Source: Desmodus rotundus (Eukaryota > Chordata > Mammalia > Chiroptera > Phyllostomidae). Taken from it: a stretch of 64,000 nucleotides of DNA. Below, piece by piece: positions 45,862 through 56,860 of the stretch; the stretch's first letter is position 1, and each line of letters begins with the position of its first letter. The position numbers and the translations under genes are program-made. The notes beneath the pieces are model-generated. The model saw only the letters and a list, made by a program, of their open reading frames with translations. It had not been told where the DNA came from and ran no database searches. The stretch covers positions 85,809,073-85,873,072 of the forward strand of contig NC_071388.1 in the NCBI RefSeq assembly GCF_022682495.2, in the 5' to 3' direction.

Positions 45862-46537
45862 CAGAGGTGTAGGTAGATACACTTTGCTTCCTTGCACAAC
45901 TAAAAGAAGGACAACAACCAATTTAAAAACAAAAAATAATGAGAACTGCCAGAAAATCAAACCGCATGGAAGTCCAACAACCAGGAGTTAAGGAAGAAAC
46001 ATTTATCCAGACTGGTAGAAGGGGTGAAGACAGGCAGCTGGGGAGGAGAGGACATGTGGCAAGGCAACAGACTGGGCTGGGTGAGGTGGGGGCTGGTGGG
46101 CCAGGAGGTCCCACATTTGCATGTGAATAAGCCAGGAGGGACAACTGGGGAGAGAAACAGACAACACAACCCAGGGTTCCAGCCCAGGGAAACTAAAGCC
46201 TCAAAACCTCTGGCTGTAAAAATCTGTGGGGATTGCAGCAGTGGGAGAAACTCCCAGCCTCACAGAAGAGTCCCTTGGAGACAACCAGGGGGTCCTAGAA
46301 TGTACACAAAACCACCCACCCAGGAATCAGCAACAGAAGAGACCAATTTGCTTGTGGGTGGAGGAGGAAGTGACTGAAAGCAGGGTGAGAGCTGAGTAAG
46401 TGGCACTGTTCCCTCTTGGACCCCTCCCCCACATAAAGCACCATACTGCATCAAGGTGAGTTGCCCTGCCCAGGCAATACCTAATGCTCTGCCTCTTACA
46501 ATGTAACAGGTGTTCTGAGACAAAAAAAAAAAATATA
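45862..46537 (+). promoter_or_regulatory. HAL1 copy 3 5' UTR
   Basis: Homologous along its length to 49950-50656, about 700 bp. Ends in a 13-base A run that leads almost directly into the ORF1 ATG. The YY1-like site is degraded ('gacagaggtg' in place of an AAGATGG core). Frames on both strands within it are shadows. Confidence 0.65.
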
Positions 46538-47375
46538 TGGCCCAAATGAAAGAACAGATCAAAACTCCAGAAAAAGAACTAAATGACAAGGAGATAGCCA
46601 ATCTGTCATAAGCAGAGTCCAAAGCACTGGAAATCAGGATGCTCACAGAAATGGTTGAATATGGTTGCAAAATAGAGGAAGAAGTGAAGGCTATACAAAG
46701 TGAAATGAAGAAAAATATACACGAAACCAACAGTGAAAGGAAGAAAACTAAGACTCAAATCAATGATTTGGAACAGAAGGCAGAAATAAACATTCGACCG
46801 GAACAAAATGAAGACACAAGAATTCCAAAAAATGAGGAGAGGCTTAGGAACCTCTGGGACAACTTTAAGTGTTCCAACATCCGAATCATATGGGTGCCAG
46901 AAGGAGAAGAGGAAGAGCAAGAAATTAAAAACTTATTTGAAAAAAATAATGAAGGAAAATTTCCCCAATCTGGTGAAGGAAATAGACTTTCAGGAAGTCC
47001 AGAAAACTCAGAGAGTCCCAAAGAAGCTGGACCCAAGGAGGAACACACCAAGGCACATCATCATTACATTACCTAAGATTCAAGATAAGGAGAGAATCTT
47101 AAAAGCAGCAAGAGAAAAGGAGACAGTTACCTACAAAGGAGTTCCCAATAAGACTGTCAGCTGATTTCTCAAAAGAAACCTTGCAGGCAAGAAGGGGCTA
47201 GAAAGAAGTGTTCCAAGTCATGAAAGGCAAGGACCTATATCCAAGATTACTCTATCCAGCAAAGCTCTCACTTAGAATGGAAGGGGAGATAAAGTGCTTC
47301 CCAGACAAGGTCAAGTTAAAGAAGATCATCATCACCATACCCTTATTATATGAAATGTTAAAGGGACTTACCTAA
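46538..47375 (+). pseudogene. HAL1 ORF1p pseudogene (copy 3)
   Basis: Starts MAQMKEQ like copy 2 but meets an in-frame TAA after about 24 codons ('CATAAGC' near 46608). The remainder is recoverable in three pieces: 46639 on, with 'NEERLRNLWDNFKCSNIRI' and 'VPEGEEEEQE'; 46808-47164, with 'VPKKLDPRRNTPRHIIITL', 'KIQDKERILKAAREKETVT'; and an end 'PLLYEMLKGLT'. It therefore has the complete RRM and C-terminal domain order of L1 ORF1p but at least two frameshifts and two premature stops. Expected intact length is about 280 residues. Confidence 0.86.
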
Positions 47376-47780
47376 GAAAAATAAGATCAAAATTATGAAC
47401 AATAAAATGAAAACAAACTCACAACTATCAACAACTGAACCTAAAAAACAAAAACAAACTAAGCAAACAACTAGAACAGGAACAGAATCAGAGTAATGGA
47501 CATCACATGGAGGATTATCATTGGGGAGGGGGAGTGGAGAGAGTGGGGGGAAAGGTACAGGGAATAACAAGCATAAATGGTGGGTACAAAATAGACAGGG
47601 GGAGTTAAGAATAATATAGGAAAAGGAGAAGCCGAAGAACTTATATGTACAACCCATTGACATGAACTAAGGGGGGGGGGGGCAGGATGCTGGTGGTAGG
47701 GCATGTGCAGGGCAGTGGGGGATAAAGGAGAGAAAGAAATGGGACAACTGTAATAGCATAATCAATAAAATACACTTTAA

Positions 47781-47962
47781 AAATGTTTTACACAAGTTAC
47801 CATTTAAATAGTAAGCACAACTTGACTGAGCTTTGGGAGTGTAGGTTGTACAGGGAGCACCATTATTTGTGTGGTTTAGTCATTCTTAAGCTTCAGTGTT
47901 GATAAAGATCAGCTGGGTTGGGATATTTATTTAAAATTCAGAGACTTCTTTACATGCTAAGG
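47781..47962 (+). repeat. Local duplicon, copy A
   Basis: About 182 bp, roughly 90% identical by eye to 49162-49342, from 'aaatgttttacacaagttac' to 'cagagacttctt'. It starts exactly where the HAL1 tail stops. Confidence 0.85.
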
Positions 47963-47984
47963 ACAACACGAAGACCTTTAAAGC

Positions 47985-48145
47985 CATTACCATATTTATC
48001 TCACCACAGTTACTACTATGCTCATCTTACAGTTGATAAAACTGAGGTTACATGTCCAGATTCATACAACTGCAAGGGGTGGAGCCAGGACTCAAAAACA
48101 CGGAGCTGAGCCCCAGCCCCTTTGTACCGAACTATGCAACACCGG
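47985..48145 (-). repeat. MIR SINE
   Basis: 'catcttacagttgataaaac', 'tgaggttacatgtccagatt', 'ggtggagccaggactcaaa' are the MIR core in reverse. Confidence 0.72.
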
Positions 48146-49161
48146 CTCTGTGAACCAGAGTGCTGCTGCAGCCACCTCAGCTCAGGGGCCGGATTTCACT
48201 CAAGTGGCTAAGGGGAGAGTTTTCTTTTGTGGGGCACTGACATTCATATTGAAGAAAGTTTGCTTTCCTGAGTTTCAATCTCCAAATTTAGCACATAAAG
48301 AACGCCTATTTTCATCAAAGCAAGGAGGATCTCCTAAACACATTTTAAATCAAAAGTAAATTAGCACTGTTTCATCCACAAATCACTGCCAAACAACAGA
48401 ACTTCAAATATCAAAATTTGCCTGTGCAGGAAAAAACGGCACAGCAAGCTAAGTACTCACAGATTCATCATACTGAGGGCACCAAGCCTCAGATTTGCCT
48501 CCGGGGCTCACCTGTCTCTTTACCTGTAACCACTTAGGCCTGGAAATATGAAGGTAGAAATTTCTGCCCTGGCTTCAGAGGCATCTTTTCCCTTCTTTTC
48601 CCCACTCTGCAATTTGTGTTGACAATTTTACCCACATATACACGTTCTATTTACAAACTGGAACATGGAAATATAGGTTTTACTGCCTTTGTGGCCAACA
48701 AATTTCTAGAAATGGAATCAGGTAGCAATCACAGATATCTAGCTGATATGATGAAAACACAACTGGAGTAGGGATCAGGACAGAAGGGTTGGGGGTATAT
48801 AGGTTGTGGATGTCATGGGATATATACCAGGGATACATGAGACTTTAGGGGCACAGGGACAGAGGTGAGAAAGGCCTGCTTTAAGAAGTTCAACCCTGGA
48901 GAAGTTTGCATAAACCAGAGGTTTTTTTATGGATTCCAACATACATTTATCTACTCACTGCAGCTCCATCTCCAGCCCTACTCTTCAGTAACAAGGATAA
49001 TGTAACAGTTTAGCTGTTACCACAACAAGCAAGGAGAGATAATTGTTTCTGAAGACTAGAAGAGAAAGTAAATAATTATTAATCAAGTGATTTGGAATGG
49101 TTGTTAAGGCATAAAGAACAAAAGGTTTTATGTCCTGTGAGGGTTTTAGGGTGTGCCCCAT
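48146..49161. other. Unassigned non-coding stretch
   Basis: No gene or assignable repeat. Frames up to 113 codons (48018-48359) start inside the MIR and have no domain signature. Confidence 0.5.
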
Positions 49162-49342
49162 AAATGTTTTACACAAGTTACCATTTAAATAATGAGCACA
49201 ACTTGACTGAACTTTGGGAGTGTAGCTTGTACAGGGAACACCATTATTTGTGTGGTTTAGTCATTCTTAAGCCTAGGTGTTGATAAAAATCAGCGGGTTG
49301 GGATATTTATGTAAAATTCAGAGACTTCTTCACACGTCAAGG
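49162..49342 (+). repeat. Local duplicon, copy B
   Basis: Partner of 47781-47962, about 1.38 kb away in the same orientation. Sequence before it ('gtgtgccccat') differs from the sequence before copy A. After it the sequence runs into a MER5-like end. Confidence 0.85.
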
Positions 49343-49420
49343 CCAGGAATCTGAATTTTTAACAAGTCACCTGGGTGATTCTGATGAATCACATTTTGAA
49401 AAATGCTATCATAAGACTGC
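49343..49420 (+). mobile_element. MER5A-like fragment
   Basis: 'aggaatctgaatttttaaca', 'agtcacctgggtgattctga' and a decayed terminus. It may begin inside the duplicon. Confidence 0.6.
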
Positions 49421-49594
49421 AGAGTGCTAAAGATATAATGGTGACTTGGAGCTAAAAATGAGTTCTTGTTCTACTATAGTCACATATTCAGAAAGCTAAA
49501 CCAGTCAAGTCAGAGTTGTGTAAGTACTCTAAAATTCTCCAATGTTACTAAATAATTGTGAACACTGCTGTGTTTTGTAAAGAAAAGAGAAGGA

Positions 49595-49806
49595 GCCCTG
49601 GCTAGGTGGTACAGTTGGTCGTCCCGTGCACCAAAAAGGTTGTGGGTCGGGGCACATACTTAGGTTGAAGGTTCAATCCCTGGTCAGGGTGCATAATGGG
49701 AGGCAACCAATTGATACTTCTCTCTCACATCGATGTTTCTCTCTCTTTCATTTTCTCCCTTCCTCTCTCTCTAAAGTCAATTAAAAAAAACCAAAACCAA
49801 AACAAA
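49595..49806 (+). mobile_element. VES SINE
   Basis: 'gccctggctaggtggtacag' (A-box region), 'gaaggttcaatccctgg' (B-box), 'tcagggtgcataatgggagg', 'gcaaccaattgatacttct', a CT-rich stretch and an A-rich tail with ACC units. The internal segment is rearranged relative to the other copies ('gtgggtcggggcacatact' precedes the B-box), suggesting a VES subfamily. No clear target duplication. Confidence 0.9.
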
Positions 49807-49918
49807 CATATCCTTGGTTGAGGATTTGAAAAGAAAAAGAAAAGGAAATACTTAGTTCATCCATTGTAATTACTGTTCTACCATATTACAATTTAGCAGT
49901 CTTCAAAAAATGGACCAC

Positions 49919-49933
49919 CCAAATCTCGCAAAC
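49919..49933. repeat. Target-site duplication of HAL1 copy 4 (left)
   Basis: 'ccaaatctcgcaaac', matching 51872-51886 with one difference. Confidence 0.85.
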
Positions 49934-49945
49934 CGGGCTTCCGGC

Positions 49946-50656
49946 CAAGATGGAGGCGTAGGTAGACACACTGCACCTCCTTGTACAACCAAAAGAAGGA
50001 CAACTATTTAAAAACAAAAAACAACCAGAACTGACAGAAAATCGAACTGCACCGAAGTCCGACAACCAAGGAGATAAAGAACAAACAATAATCCAGACCG
50101 GTAGGAGGGGCAGAGACGGGCAGCCAGGGTGGAGAGGACTCGTGGCAAGGCAGCGGCTGGCGGATCCAGAGAGGTGGCGGATTGTGGAATGAATGGGGCA
50201 GGCAGTGCAACAGCTAGCAGACCCCGTGGCCCCACACTTGCACATAGATAAACTGGGAGGAACTGCGGGGGAGTGAAACAGATTGCGCAACCCAGGGCTC
50301 CACCTCAGGGAAATAAAGCCTCAAACCTGTGATTGAAAACAGCCGTGGGGGTTGAGGCAGCAGTGGGAGAAACTCTCAGCCTCACAGAAGAGTTTGTTGG
50401 AGAGACCCACAGGGGCATAGATCGTGCACAAGCCTAGCCACTTGGGAATCAGCCCCAGAGGAGCCCAGTTGGATTGTGGGTAGCTGAGGGAGTGACTGAA
50501 ATCGGCAGAGTGCAGCAGGCGCCATTGCTCCCTCTCGGCCCCTCCCCCACGTATAGCTCACAGGGCAGTGACCAGCGTTACCCCGCCCTGGTGAACACCT
50601 AAGGCTCTGCCCCTATATGTAACAGGCTCGCCAAGACAAAAAAAAAAAAAAAAAAA
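49946..50656 (+). promoter_or_regulatory. HAL1 copy 4 5' UTR / internal promoter
   Basis: GC-richer than its flanks, with a YY1-like AAGATGG site right at the start and an A run of about 20 bases just before the ATG. Collinear with the 5' UTRs of copies 1 and 3. Confidence 0.68.
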
Positions 50657-51468
50657 ATGGCCCAGAACTAATACAACTAAGCAATGAAGAGATAGCCAAC
50701 CTATCAGATGCACAGTTCAAAAACACTGGTAATCAGGATGCTCACAGAATTGGTTGAATTTGGTCACAAATTAGATGAAAAAATGAAGGCTAAAGAGAAA
50801 CAAAGAAAAACGTACAGGGAACCAATAGTGATGCGAAGGAAACTGGGACTCAAATCAACGGTGTGGACCAGAAGGAAGAAAGAAACATCCAACCAGAAAA
50901 GAATGAAGAAACAAGAATTCGGAAAAATGAGGAGAGGCTTAGGAACCTCCAGGACATCTTGAAACGTTCCAACATCCAAACTATAGGGATGCCAGAAGGA
51001 AAAGAGGAAGAACAAAAAATTGGAAACTTATTTGAACAAATAATGAAGGAGAACTTCCCTCATCTGGCAAAGGAAATAGACTTCCAGGAAGTCCAGGAAG
51101 CTCAGAGAGTCCCAAAGAAGCTGGACCCAAGGAGGAACACACCAAGGCACATCATCATTACATTACCTAAGATTAAAGAGAAGGAGAGAATCTTAGAAGT
51201 AGAAAGAGAAAAGGACACAGTTACCTACAAAGGAGTTCCCATAAGACTGTCAGCTGATTTCTCCAAAGAGACCTTACAGGCAAGAAGGGGCTGGCAAGAA
51301 GTATTCCAAGTCATGAAAGGCAAGGACGTACATTCAAGATTGCTCTATCCAGCAAAGCTATCATTTAGAGTGGAAGGGCAAATAAAGTGCTTCCCAGATA
51401 AGGTCAAGTTAAAGGAGTTCATCATCAGCAAGCCCTTATTATATGAAATGTTAAAGGAATTTATCTAA
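50657..51468 (+). pseudogene. HAL1 ORF1p pseudogene (copy 4), C-terminal 201 codons open
   Basis: The start MAQ is followed by a deletion of about 30-40 bp that shifts the frame, and an extra A near 50716 shifts it again. From 50863 the frame is open to the stop at 51468 (201 codons): a charged coiled-coil end 'NEERLRNLQDILKRSN', an RRM entry 'IQTIGMPEGKEEE', 'VPKKLDPRRNTPRHIIITL', and a complete C-terminal domain 'DTVTYKGVPIRLSADFSKE', 'TLQARRGWQEVFQVMKG', 'SRLLYPAKLSFRVEG', ending 'PLLYEMLKEFI'. This copy shows what copy 1 lost. Whether the shorter piece is translated is unknown. Confidence 0.88.
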
Positions 51469-51871
51469 GAAAAAGAAGATAAAAATAGGAACAGTAAAAA
51501 TGACAGCAAACTCACAGTTATTAACAACCACACCTAAAACAAAAACAAAAGCAAACTAAGCAAACAACTAGAACAGGAAGAGAACCATAGAAATGGAGAT
51601 CACATGGAGGGTTATCAACAGGGGAGTGGGAAGGGGAAAGAGGGGGGAAAGGTACAGAGAATAAGTAGCATAAATGGTAGGTAGAAAATAGACAGGGGGA
51701 GGGTAAGAATAGTATAGGAAATATAGAAGTCAAAGAACTTTTAAGTATGACCCATGGACATGAAGTATAGGGGGGGAATGTGGGAGGGAGGGGGTGGGCA
51801 GGATGGAGTGGAGTGAAGGGGGGGAAATGGGACAACTGTAATAGCATAATCAATAAATATATTTAAAAAAA

Positions 51872-51886
51872 CCAAATCTCTCAAAC
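51872..51886. repeat. Target-site duplication of HAL1 copy 4 (right)
   Basis: 'ccaaatctctcaaac', partner of 49919-49933. Confidence 0.85.
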
Positions 51887-51984
51887 ATTTTAATTATCCT
51901 CCAAAGATAAATTTTCTGTTTATCTTTCAGGGCTCCATACCAGTGGACACAAAATATTACTCTATATCACAAGCCACACTTAAA

Positions 51985-52240
51985 ATAAGAGCTCCTACTT
52001 ATTGAGAACTGGGGACTGTTTTTATATGTAGCAGCAATTTAATTTTGCAACAAGCCTTAGAGGTAGGAGCCATCATAATCCCTCTCTCACAGTTTAGGAA
52101 ACTGAGGCCTAAAGCTGGGCAGGTTTAAGAAGTCTGTCCAAAGTCATACAACTAGTAAACAGCAGGGCCAGTATCTGAATTCAGATCTTTCTGACTCCAG
52201 GAGCACTGATTCTTAAGCTCTAAGCAATTCAGCCTCCACT
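51985..52240 (-). repeat. MIR SINE, near full length
   Basis: 'gagctcctacttattgagaa', 'caacaagccttagaggtag', 'cacagtttaggaaactgagg', 'tccaaagtcatacaactag', 'atttctgaactcag'-like and 'gagcactgattcttaagc' run in MIR order, reversed. Confidence 0.82.
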
Positions 52241-52974
52241 GGGAGCCTTAGTTCACACACACCCTATGAACATGCATGGATAAAGCAAATATCAATACAA
52301 ATTGCATAGCTTACTGAGGATACACAATCCCAGTAGAGTAACAGGTCTATTCCATAAAAAAATGACATAAAATCAAAATGTAATTATGCCTCTCCAAAAT
52401 ATAAATAAAAACTACAATCTACATCAATACCCAGTGTTTGTCATTCTTACCAGACAAGCTTTATCTATAGAAATAGTCATCTCTGTGTCTAGCACATAAA
52501 CTTCTGTTTGTTCAGTGGAGCCGCCACATGAAACCCCCAGTGTATAGTATTTCCTGACATATCTTCTTATAACCACTAATACGTATTTTTTTCTGAATAC
52601 TCCTAACACATTTAGCCTCCTCGTGAAATTTCTGAAGCAAACAAAATAATCTCTCCCAACCACTCACTACTACACACAAGTCCAAGAGTTAAAAACAACA
52701 ACAATAATAATAATATTGACTATAAAAAAGAACAATCCCAAAGTGGCATTTTCTTTTACTTAGATATAAAGCCCACCTAAGAATCAGACATGCCACATTT
52801 CAGCCTTTTTCCTTAGCTCTTTACATTTTAAAACAGCTAACTAAACCTTAACAACCCCGACCCTGCATGTGTGCCCCCACTTTTAGATTCCTCCCCCAAT
52901 GCAAGCTTGCTTGCTCTGCTCCAACCCTGACCCTGAGCAACACGTTGTATTATGTGGCATGCTACATCTGTCTC
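52241..52974. other. Unassigned non-coding stretch
   Basis: No gene seen. An AAC/AAT microsatellite lies at about 52692-52712. The 79-codon minus frame at 52424-52663 is not recognisable. Confidence 0.5.
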
Positions 52975-53098
52975 TACTGCCAGACCAGAAGCTCCATTAG
53001 TACGGGAGCCACATCTGTTTGGTGTCTCTTGCAATAACCACAGTACCTGGCACAGAGAACGTACTTAATAAATGTTTTTGAATGAATTAATGAATGTG
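52975..53098 (+). repeat. L2 3' end
   Basis: 'ccagaagctccattagtacg', 'gggagccacatctgtttgg', 'agtacctggcacagagaacg', 'tacttaataaatgttttt' and a 'gaatgaattaatgaatg' tail: a well-preserved L2 terminus. Confidence 0.82.
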
Positions 53099-56000
53099 TG
53101 ACCCATGAATCTTACTGGCTGGCTTCTAGAGCTTGGTTCCTTCTTGCTTGACAAGGAGAGCTTTGTCAAAAGCTTTTTCTTTACTTCACTCGGGATTGAA
53201 AAGCCACTGGTTTCTCAGATGACCACCAACACCTGGGACCAGCTATTCTCCATTCATCACTCCAAGATACCTTTTGAGTCGGGGCTCTTTCTCTTTTGAA
53301 GTGCTGGAGACAACTCCAGTCTGTAAAGGATGGGAGAGCAGCTACAGCCTCCAAATTAGGAAGGGAAGACTGGATGGAGTGGTAGAGAATGAAAAGGGAG
53401 GGTGGGGGGCAGCTTTCTGCTGCCTGATTTTCTTCTCTGAACAGAACAAGTACAATGGAGAGAAGGAACTCCGGGACTCCACTTGGCCATTAAGATTTAA
53501 TATGAAGGACACCCATTGTCTAAGCCAGGATTGCCAAAGGAGCCTCATCCTTGCTGCACCAACTGACTTGGTTATGTCTAGAGTAGTTGGGGACCTGGAG
53601 GGCAGAGAGCCCCTTATCCCTCAGTCTGGTGTTGGGGACCTAGGTGTGGCTGAAGAGGCTTTTTTTTTTTTTTTTCCCCTAATCGAGAATTATCTACTTA
53701 GGGAGAGGTTTATTTGATATCTATTTCCTTCCTCTCTCCAACCCCTACTCTGGTCACATCTAAATACAAAGTCAAAGGTGGTGGCTTCTGAAGTCATCCC
53801 AGCATAACTTGTCTTAGAATATGTCTCTCTTCCTTCCTTCTCTTCCTTTCTTTCCTCCATCCTATATTGTGACAAGCAAAGTTACCCATCTCACTTTCTT
53901 CCTCTTGAATAGTGCTGGCCAGAGGTCAGGACTTTAAAAAACTTGTAATAGACAATCTGATATTTGGAAAGAGAACTGTTGTAGTTCAATGGAAAGAGAA
54001 CTTTCGTAATTCAACAGGTTCGAGAGTTTTGTTTTTGAATGAGGAAGAAGATGGTAAGAAAAGGTGTCAAAGGACAGGAAAAGGAAAACATCCCCTTCCA
54101 AATAGCTAAATACGCCTAAGACTTGGAGTCAATTCTTCCATTGCAAAGACCCTCCAGCCTAATTTTGGGTAATGCATTTGATGCTTCCTTTTCGAGGCAC
54201 TGCTACGTTGTTCTTTTTAAAGCTGTCATTTCAGGTAGGCCAGCCTCAATATATTTGTTTACTGGCAGTAACTCAGTACCTGGTGGGGGTGAGCTTAGAA
54301 GTGAATCTATACAAAGCCATTATTTAACATAAGCTTCCCCTACCACCTTAGTTTTATCTCCTTTACCTGAAACATCATTGTTTTAGATAACTTCTCAATT
54401 GTATGCCTCTCCTGTCTGTCCCATCCTACTTCAGGGAAAAGCAATTTTTTTTGCCAGCTGTACTTCCTGCATTGCAACTGCACCTTGAGAAAATGTCCCT
54501 GGCCTATTGCCTATCTCCGATCCCTGATAATCCCACTTCATTTGGGGTTTAAATTATAGCTTTCTGCTGGTTGTTCCTTGCTGTAACCTTACCTGTGTAG
54601 TGATTCTAATAAATCCTCCTTGCCTTCAGACAGTTTGGGCAGATTGGTATAGAATGCAATAGGAAGTAAAAAATAAGTTTAAAAAGTTTTTAGAGACTGC
54701 CTAGATACTCTGAATGAGTTCAGATGTCCTAGATCTATTGAATAATACCTGAGAGTCTTAACAAAACATGTAAGTTTGAACTGTTGAAGACCAACTGAAA
54801 TCCCTTCCAGAATGAGTGAAGAATATAATAAATAAATAAACATATAATGTAATAATTTATTTCTAAATGTAGGCGGGTATAAAATCAGGCCATAAAGTTT
54901 CTGAATAATTCTGGTTAAATTTCTTGGGGTTAGAGAAAAAAGGTTGGATTCTGCAAATTAAAGTGTGGTGAATGAGACATGGAGCCTAGGAAGTCCTACG
55001 TAGGCGAGTACTCATTGTAGCCTCCTATTCCCGTGTGCACTTTGCCTACAAAACCAGGAAAGCAGCCCTCCAGAGCAGATGAATCCTTGCCCCTTACCTG
55101 GTGACTTTGGCAGTAAAGGAGGTGATTTGCTTTTGTTTCCTTGCTTGGTTATCCTTACTGCCCTTGACTTCTGTGAGAGACCCCAATATTTGTACAATTA
55201 ACTTCCTTTTGCCTTAAGCTTATCTGAGTGGCATTACGGTCCTTGAAATGAAATGGAATCTAAGATAGGCAAGTAAAGGAAAGATCTGTATTTACTTAGA
55301 AAAAGGACAAAGTAATCCTTAGAAGCCAGCATGCGGACACTAAGACTGGCCTAAACCTATTTTTCTTTTGTAGCGGTATTAATAAACTGATGGCTCAGTT
55401 GCACTGTGGCTTTTGGAGATGTCGTAGGCCTCTTGTTTTCATATACCCGGTGTCTATGTGCCTTCTCCTCTTTGTAGTGCTACTCTGATTTTACTTTGGG
55501 AACCTAATAACCTTCTTTGTATGCGATCTTTTTTTCTATTGTTTTCTTAGTTTACTTATATTTTAAAAAATATTTGCTACATGTAAGAGAATAACATTAC
55601 ATCTATGTAAGTTACAAAATGAGCTCCTGTGAATCCACCAAGAACTAGAATGTTACTCTTACGCTGCAGGCACCTAAATGTTTCTTTCTAACTCCCTGCC
55701 TCCCCCATCACTGCCTCCTCCTCCCCACAGCAGGAAACCATGCAGTCTTGGTGGGAGGATCAAGCAAAGTGTCCTTTTCTACTTTAAAAACTTGGGTAAG
55801 CATAAAACTTGGGTAAACACAAGTGGAGTCTTTCATTCCACTCTCTTTAGTGGCAGAAAGAAAGGAAGGAGAAGAGTTAGAGTAAATTCATCGTAATGAA
55901 GTATTCTCATCTAAAGTGATCTCAATCCCTGGAGTTCACAGTGTCGCTGGGCTTTCTGGTATCTAGTTCTTCAGCTTTACTTTTATTCTAAGAGCTTTCG

Positions 56001-56640
56001 CATATCCTTCCATAATTTCCTGTTTTTGTTTTAATTAACCAGAGTTAGTATACCCCACCCACCAAAGAACTCCTCTCTGACAACATTAGTGAATGAAAAT
56101 GTCATAAGCCATTTGATAAAGTCACATCAGGCATTTTCATGAGTGGGTTGCAAAGGATACGGATAGGATGAGAGCGAATTAACAAAATAATAATCACCTC
56201 TGGGGAGGACTAGAGAGGAATTGGACCAGAGAAGGGTGCTTCGATTGCACATGCAATGGTTTTTATCTCTTATGAAGAAATCTGAGGCAAAATAATAACA
56301 TATTAAGTTGTAATAAAGCTCCTACATGATTGCTATATTATATTGTTCACTTTAAGTTTAACTTTTTAAATTTAAGTGAAATTAAGTGGCCCTGTTGCAG
56401 AGTCAACAACTGTGTCCATGGGAGTGCAGCTTAATGGCCGACGTTAACCTTCCTGGAGGTAGGTGCTCTGGGTTCTGCCTTAGGCAAAGCTTTAAAAAAT
56501 GTAAAGAAGTCATCAAATGTGTGAATGAACAAAAGATGGTAAACTCAATAGCAACTATGTTGAACGAAATAATCAGTAAACAGAAAGGTGTGGCAAAATG
56601 GAATTCTGGGCTGAATCTCAGCAGCTAAAGTTAAAAAAAA
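53099..56640. other. Unassigned non-coding stretch upstream of the CpG island
   Basis: 3.5 kb without recognisable gene or young repeat. A poly(T) run at 53660-53675. The 147-codon + frame at 53274-53717 crosses this run and codes a stretch of Phe, so it is unlikely to be a gene. AT-rich patches at 54670-54860. Confidence 0.55.
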
Positions 56641-56644
56641 ACTG

Positions 56645-56860
56645 GACCATTTATTGGTTGCCTATATATGACAAGCACTGCTTTAAGTATTTTTTTCTTT
56701 AATCATTACAATAATCTTATGATGTACATATTACCATTCCCCTGAAGCAAAAAGAGGTTATGTAATTTGTCTAAGTCCACCAAGTTAGTGCTGGAGCTAA
56801 GCTATTAATGCAGGTTGTTATAACTCCAAAGCCTTGGATCTTAACTGCTATAAGAATATC
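56645..56860 (-). repeat. MIR SINE
   Basis: 'accatttattggttgcctat', 'atgacaagcactgctttaag', 'acaataatcttatgatg', 'taatttgtctaagtccacc', 'gatcttaactgctataa' in MIR order, reversed. Confidence 0.8.

Larger units (their letters stand above)
45843..47780 (+). mobile_element. HAL1 (ORF1-only L1 derivative), copy 3
   Basis: About 1.94 kb, plus strand. A 5' end homologous to copy 4 from 'gaggtgtaggtagatacact' (about 45862; the true start is perhaps 20 bp earlier), a 5' UTR to 46537, a broken ORF1 (46538-47375), and a 3' UTR ending 'gggacaactgtaatagcata' plus 'atcaataaaatac'. No ORF2 between 47376 and 47780. No target duplication found, so the 5' boundary is less certain than in the other copies. 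A locally duplicated sequence starts at its 3' boundary. Confidence 0.88.
49934..51871 (+). mobile_element. Full-length HAL1 (ORF1-only L1 derivative), copy 4
   Basis: 1938 bp on +, flanked by 15 bp target duplications with one mismatch (49919-49933, 51872-51886). It begins 'cgggcttccggccaagatgg' with a YY1-type core (49946-49956), then a 5' UTR of about 720 bp ending in a poly(A) run, a broken ORF1 (50657-51468) and a 403 bp 3' UTR ending 'gggacaactgtaatagcata' with an A-rich tail. The space after the ORF1 stop contains only the 3' UTR; no endonuclease or reverse transcriptase sequence. It lies about 2.15 kb from copy 3 in the same orientation. Confidence 0.93.

Noticed and set aside
46260..46730. 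156-codon minus frame
   Set aside because: Antisense to the half-L1 5' UTR and ORF1 of copy 3; low-complexity and paralleled by equivalent shadows in the other copies.
53274..53717. 147-codon + frame
   Set aside because: Passes through a poly(T) run coding Phe repeats; no domain and no splice or promoter context.
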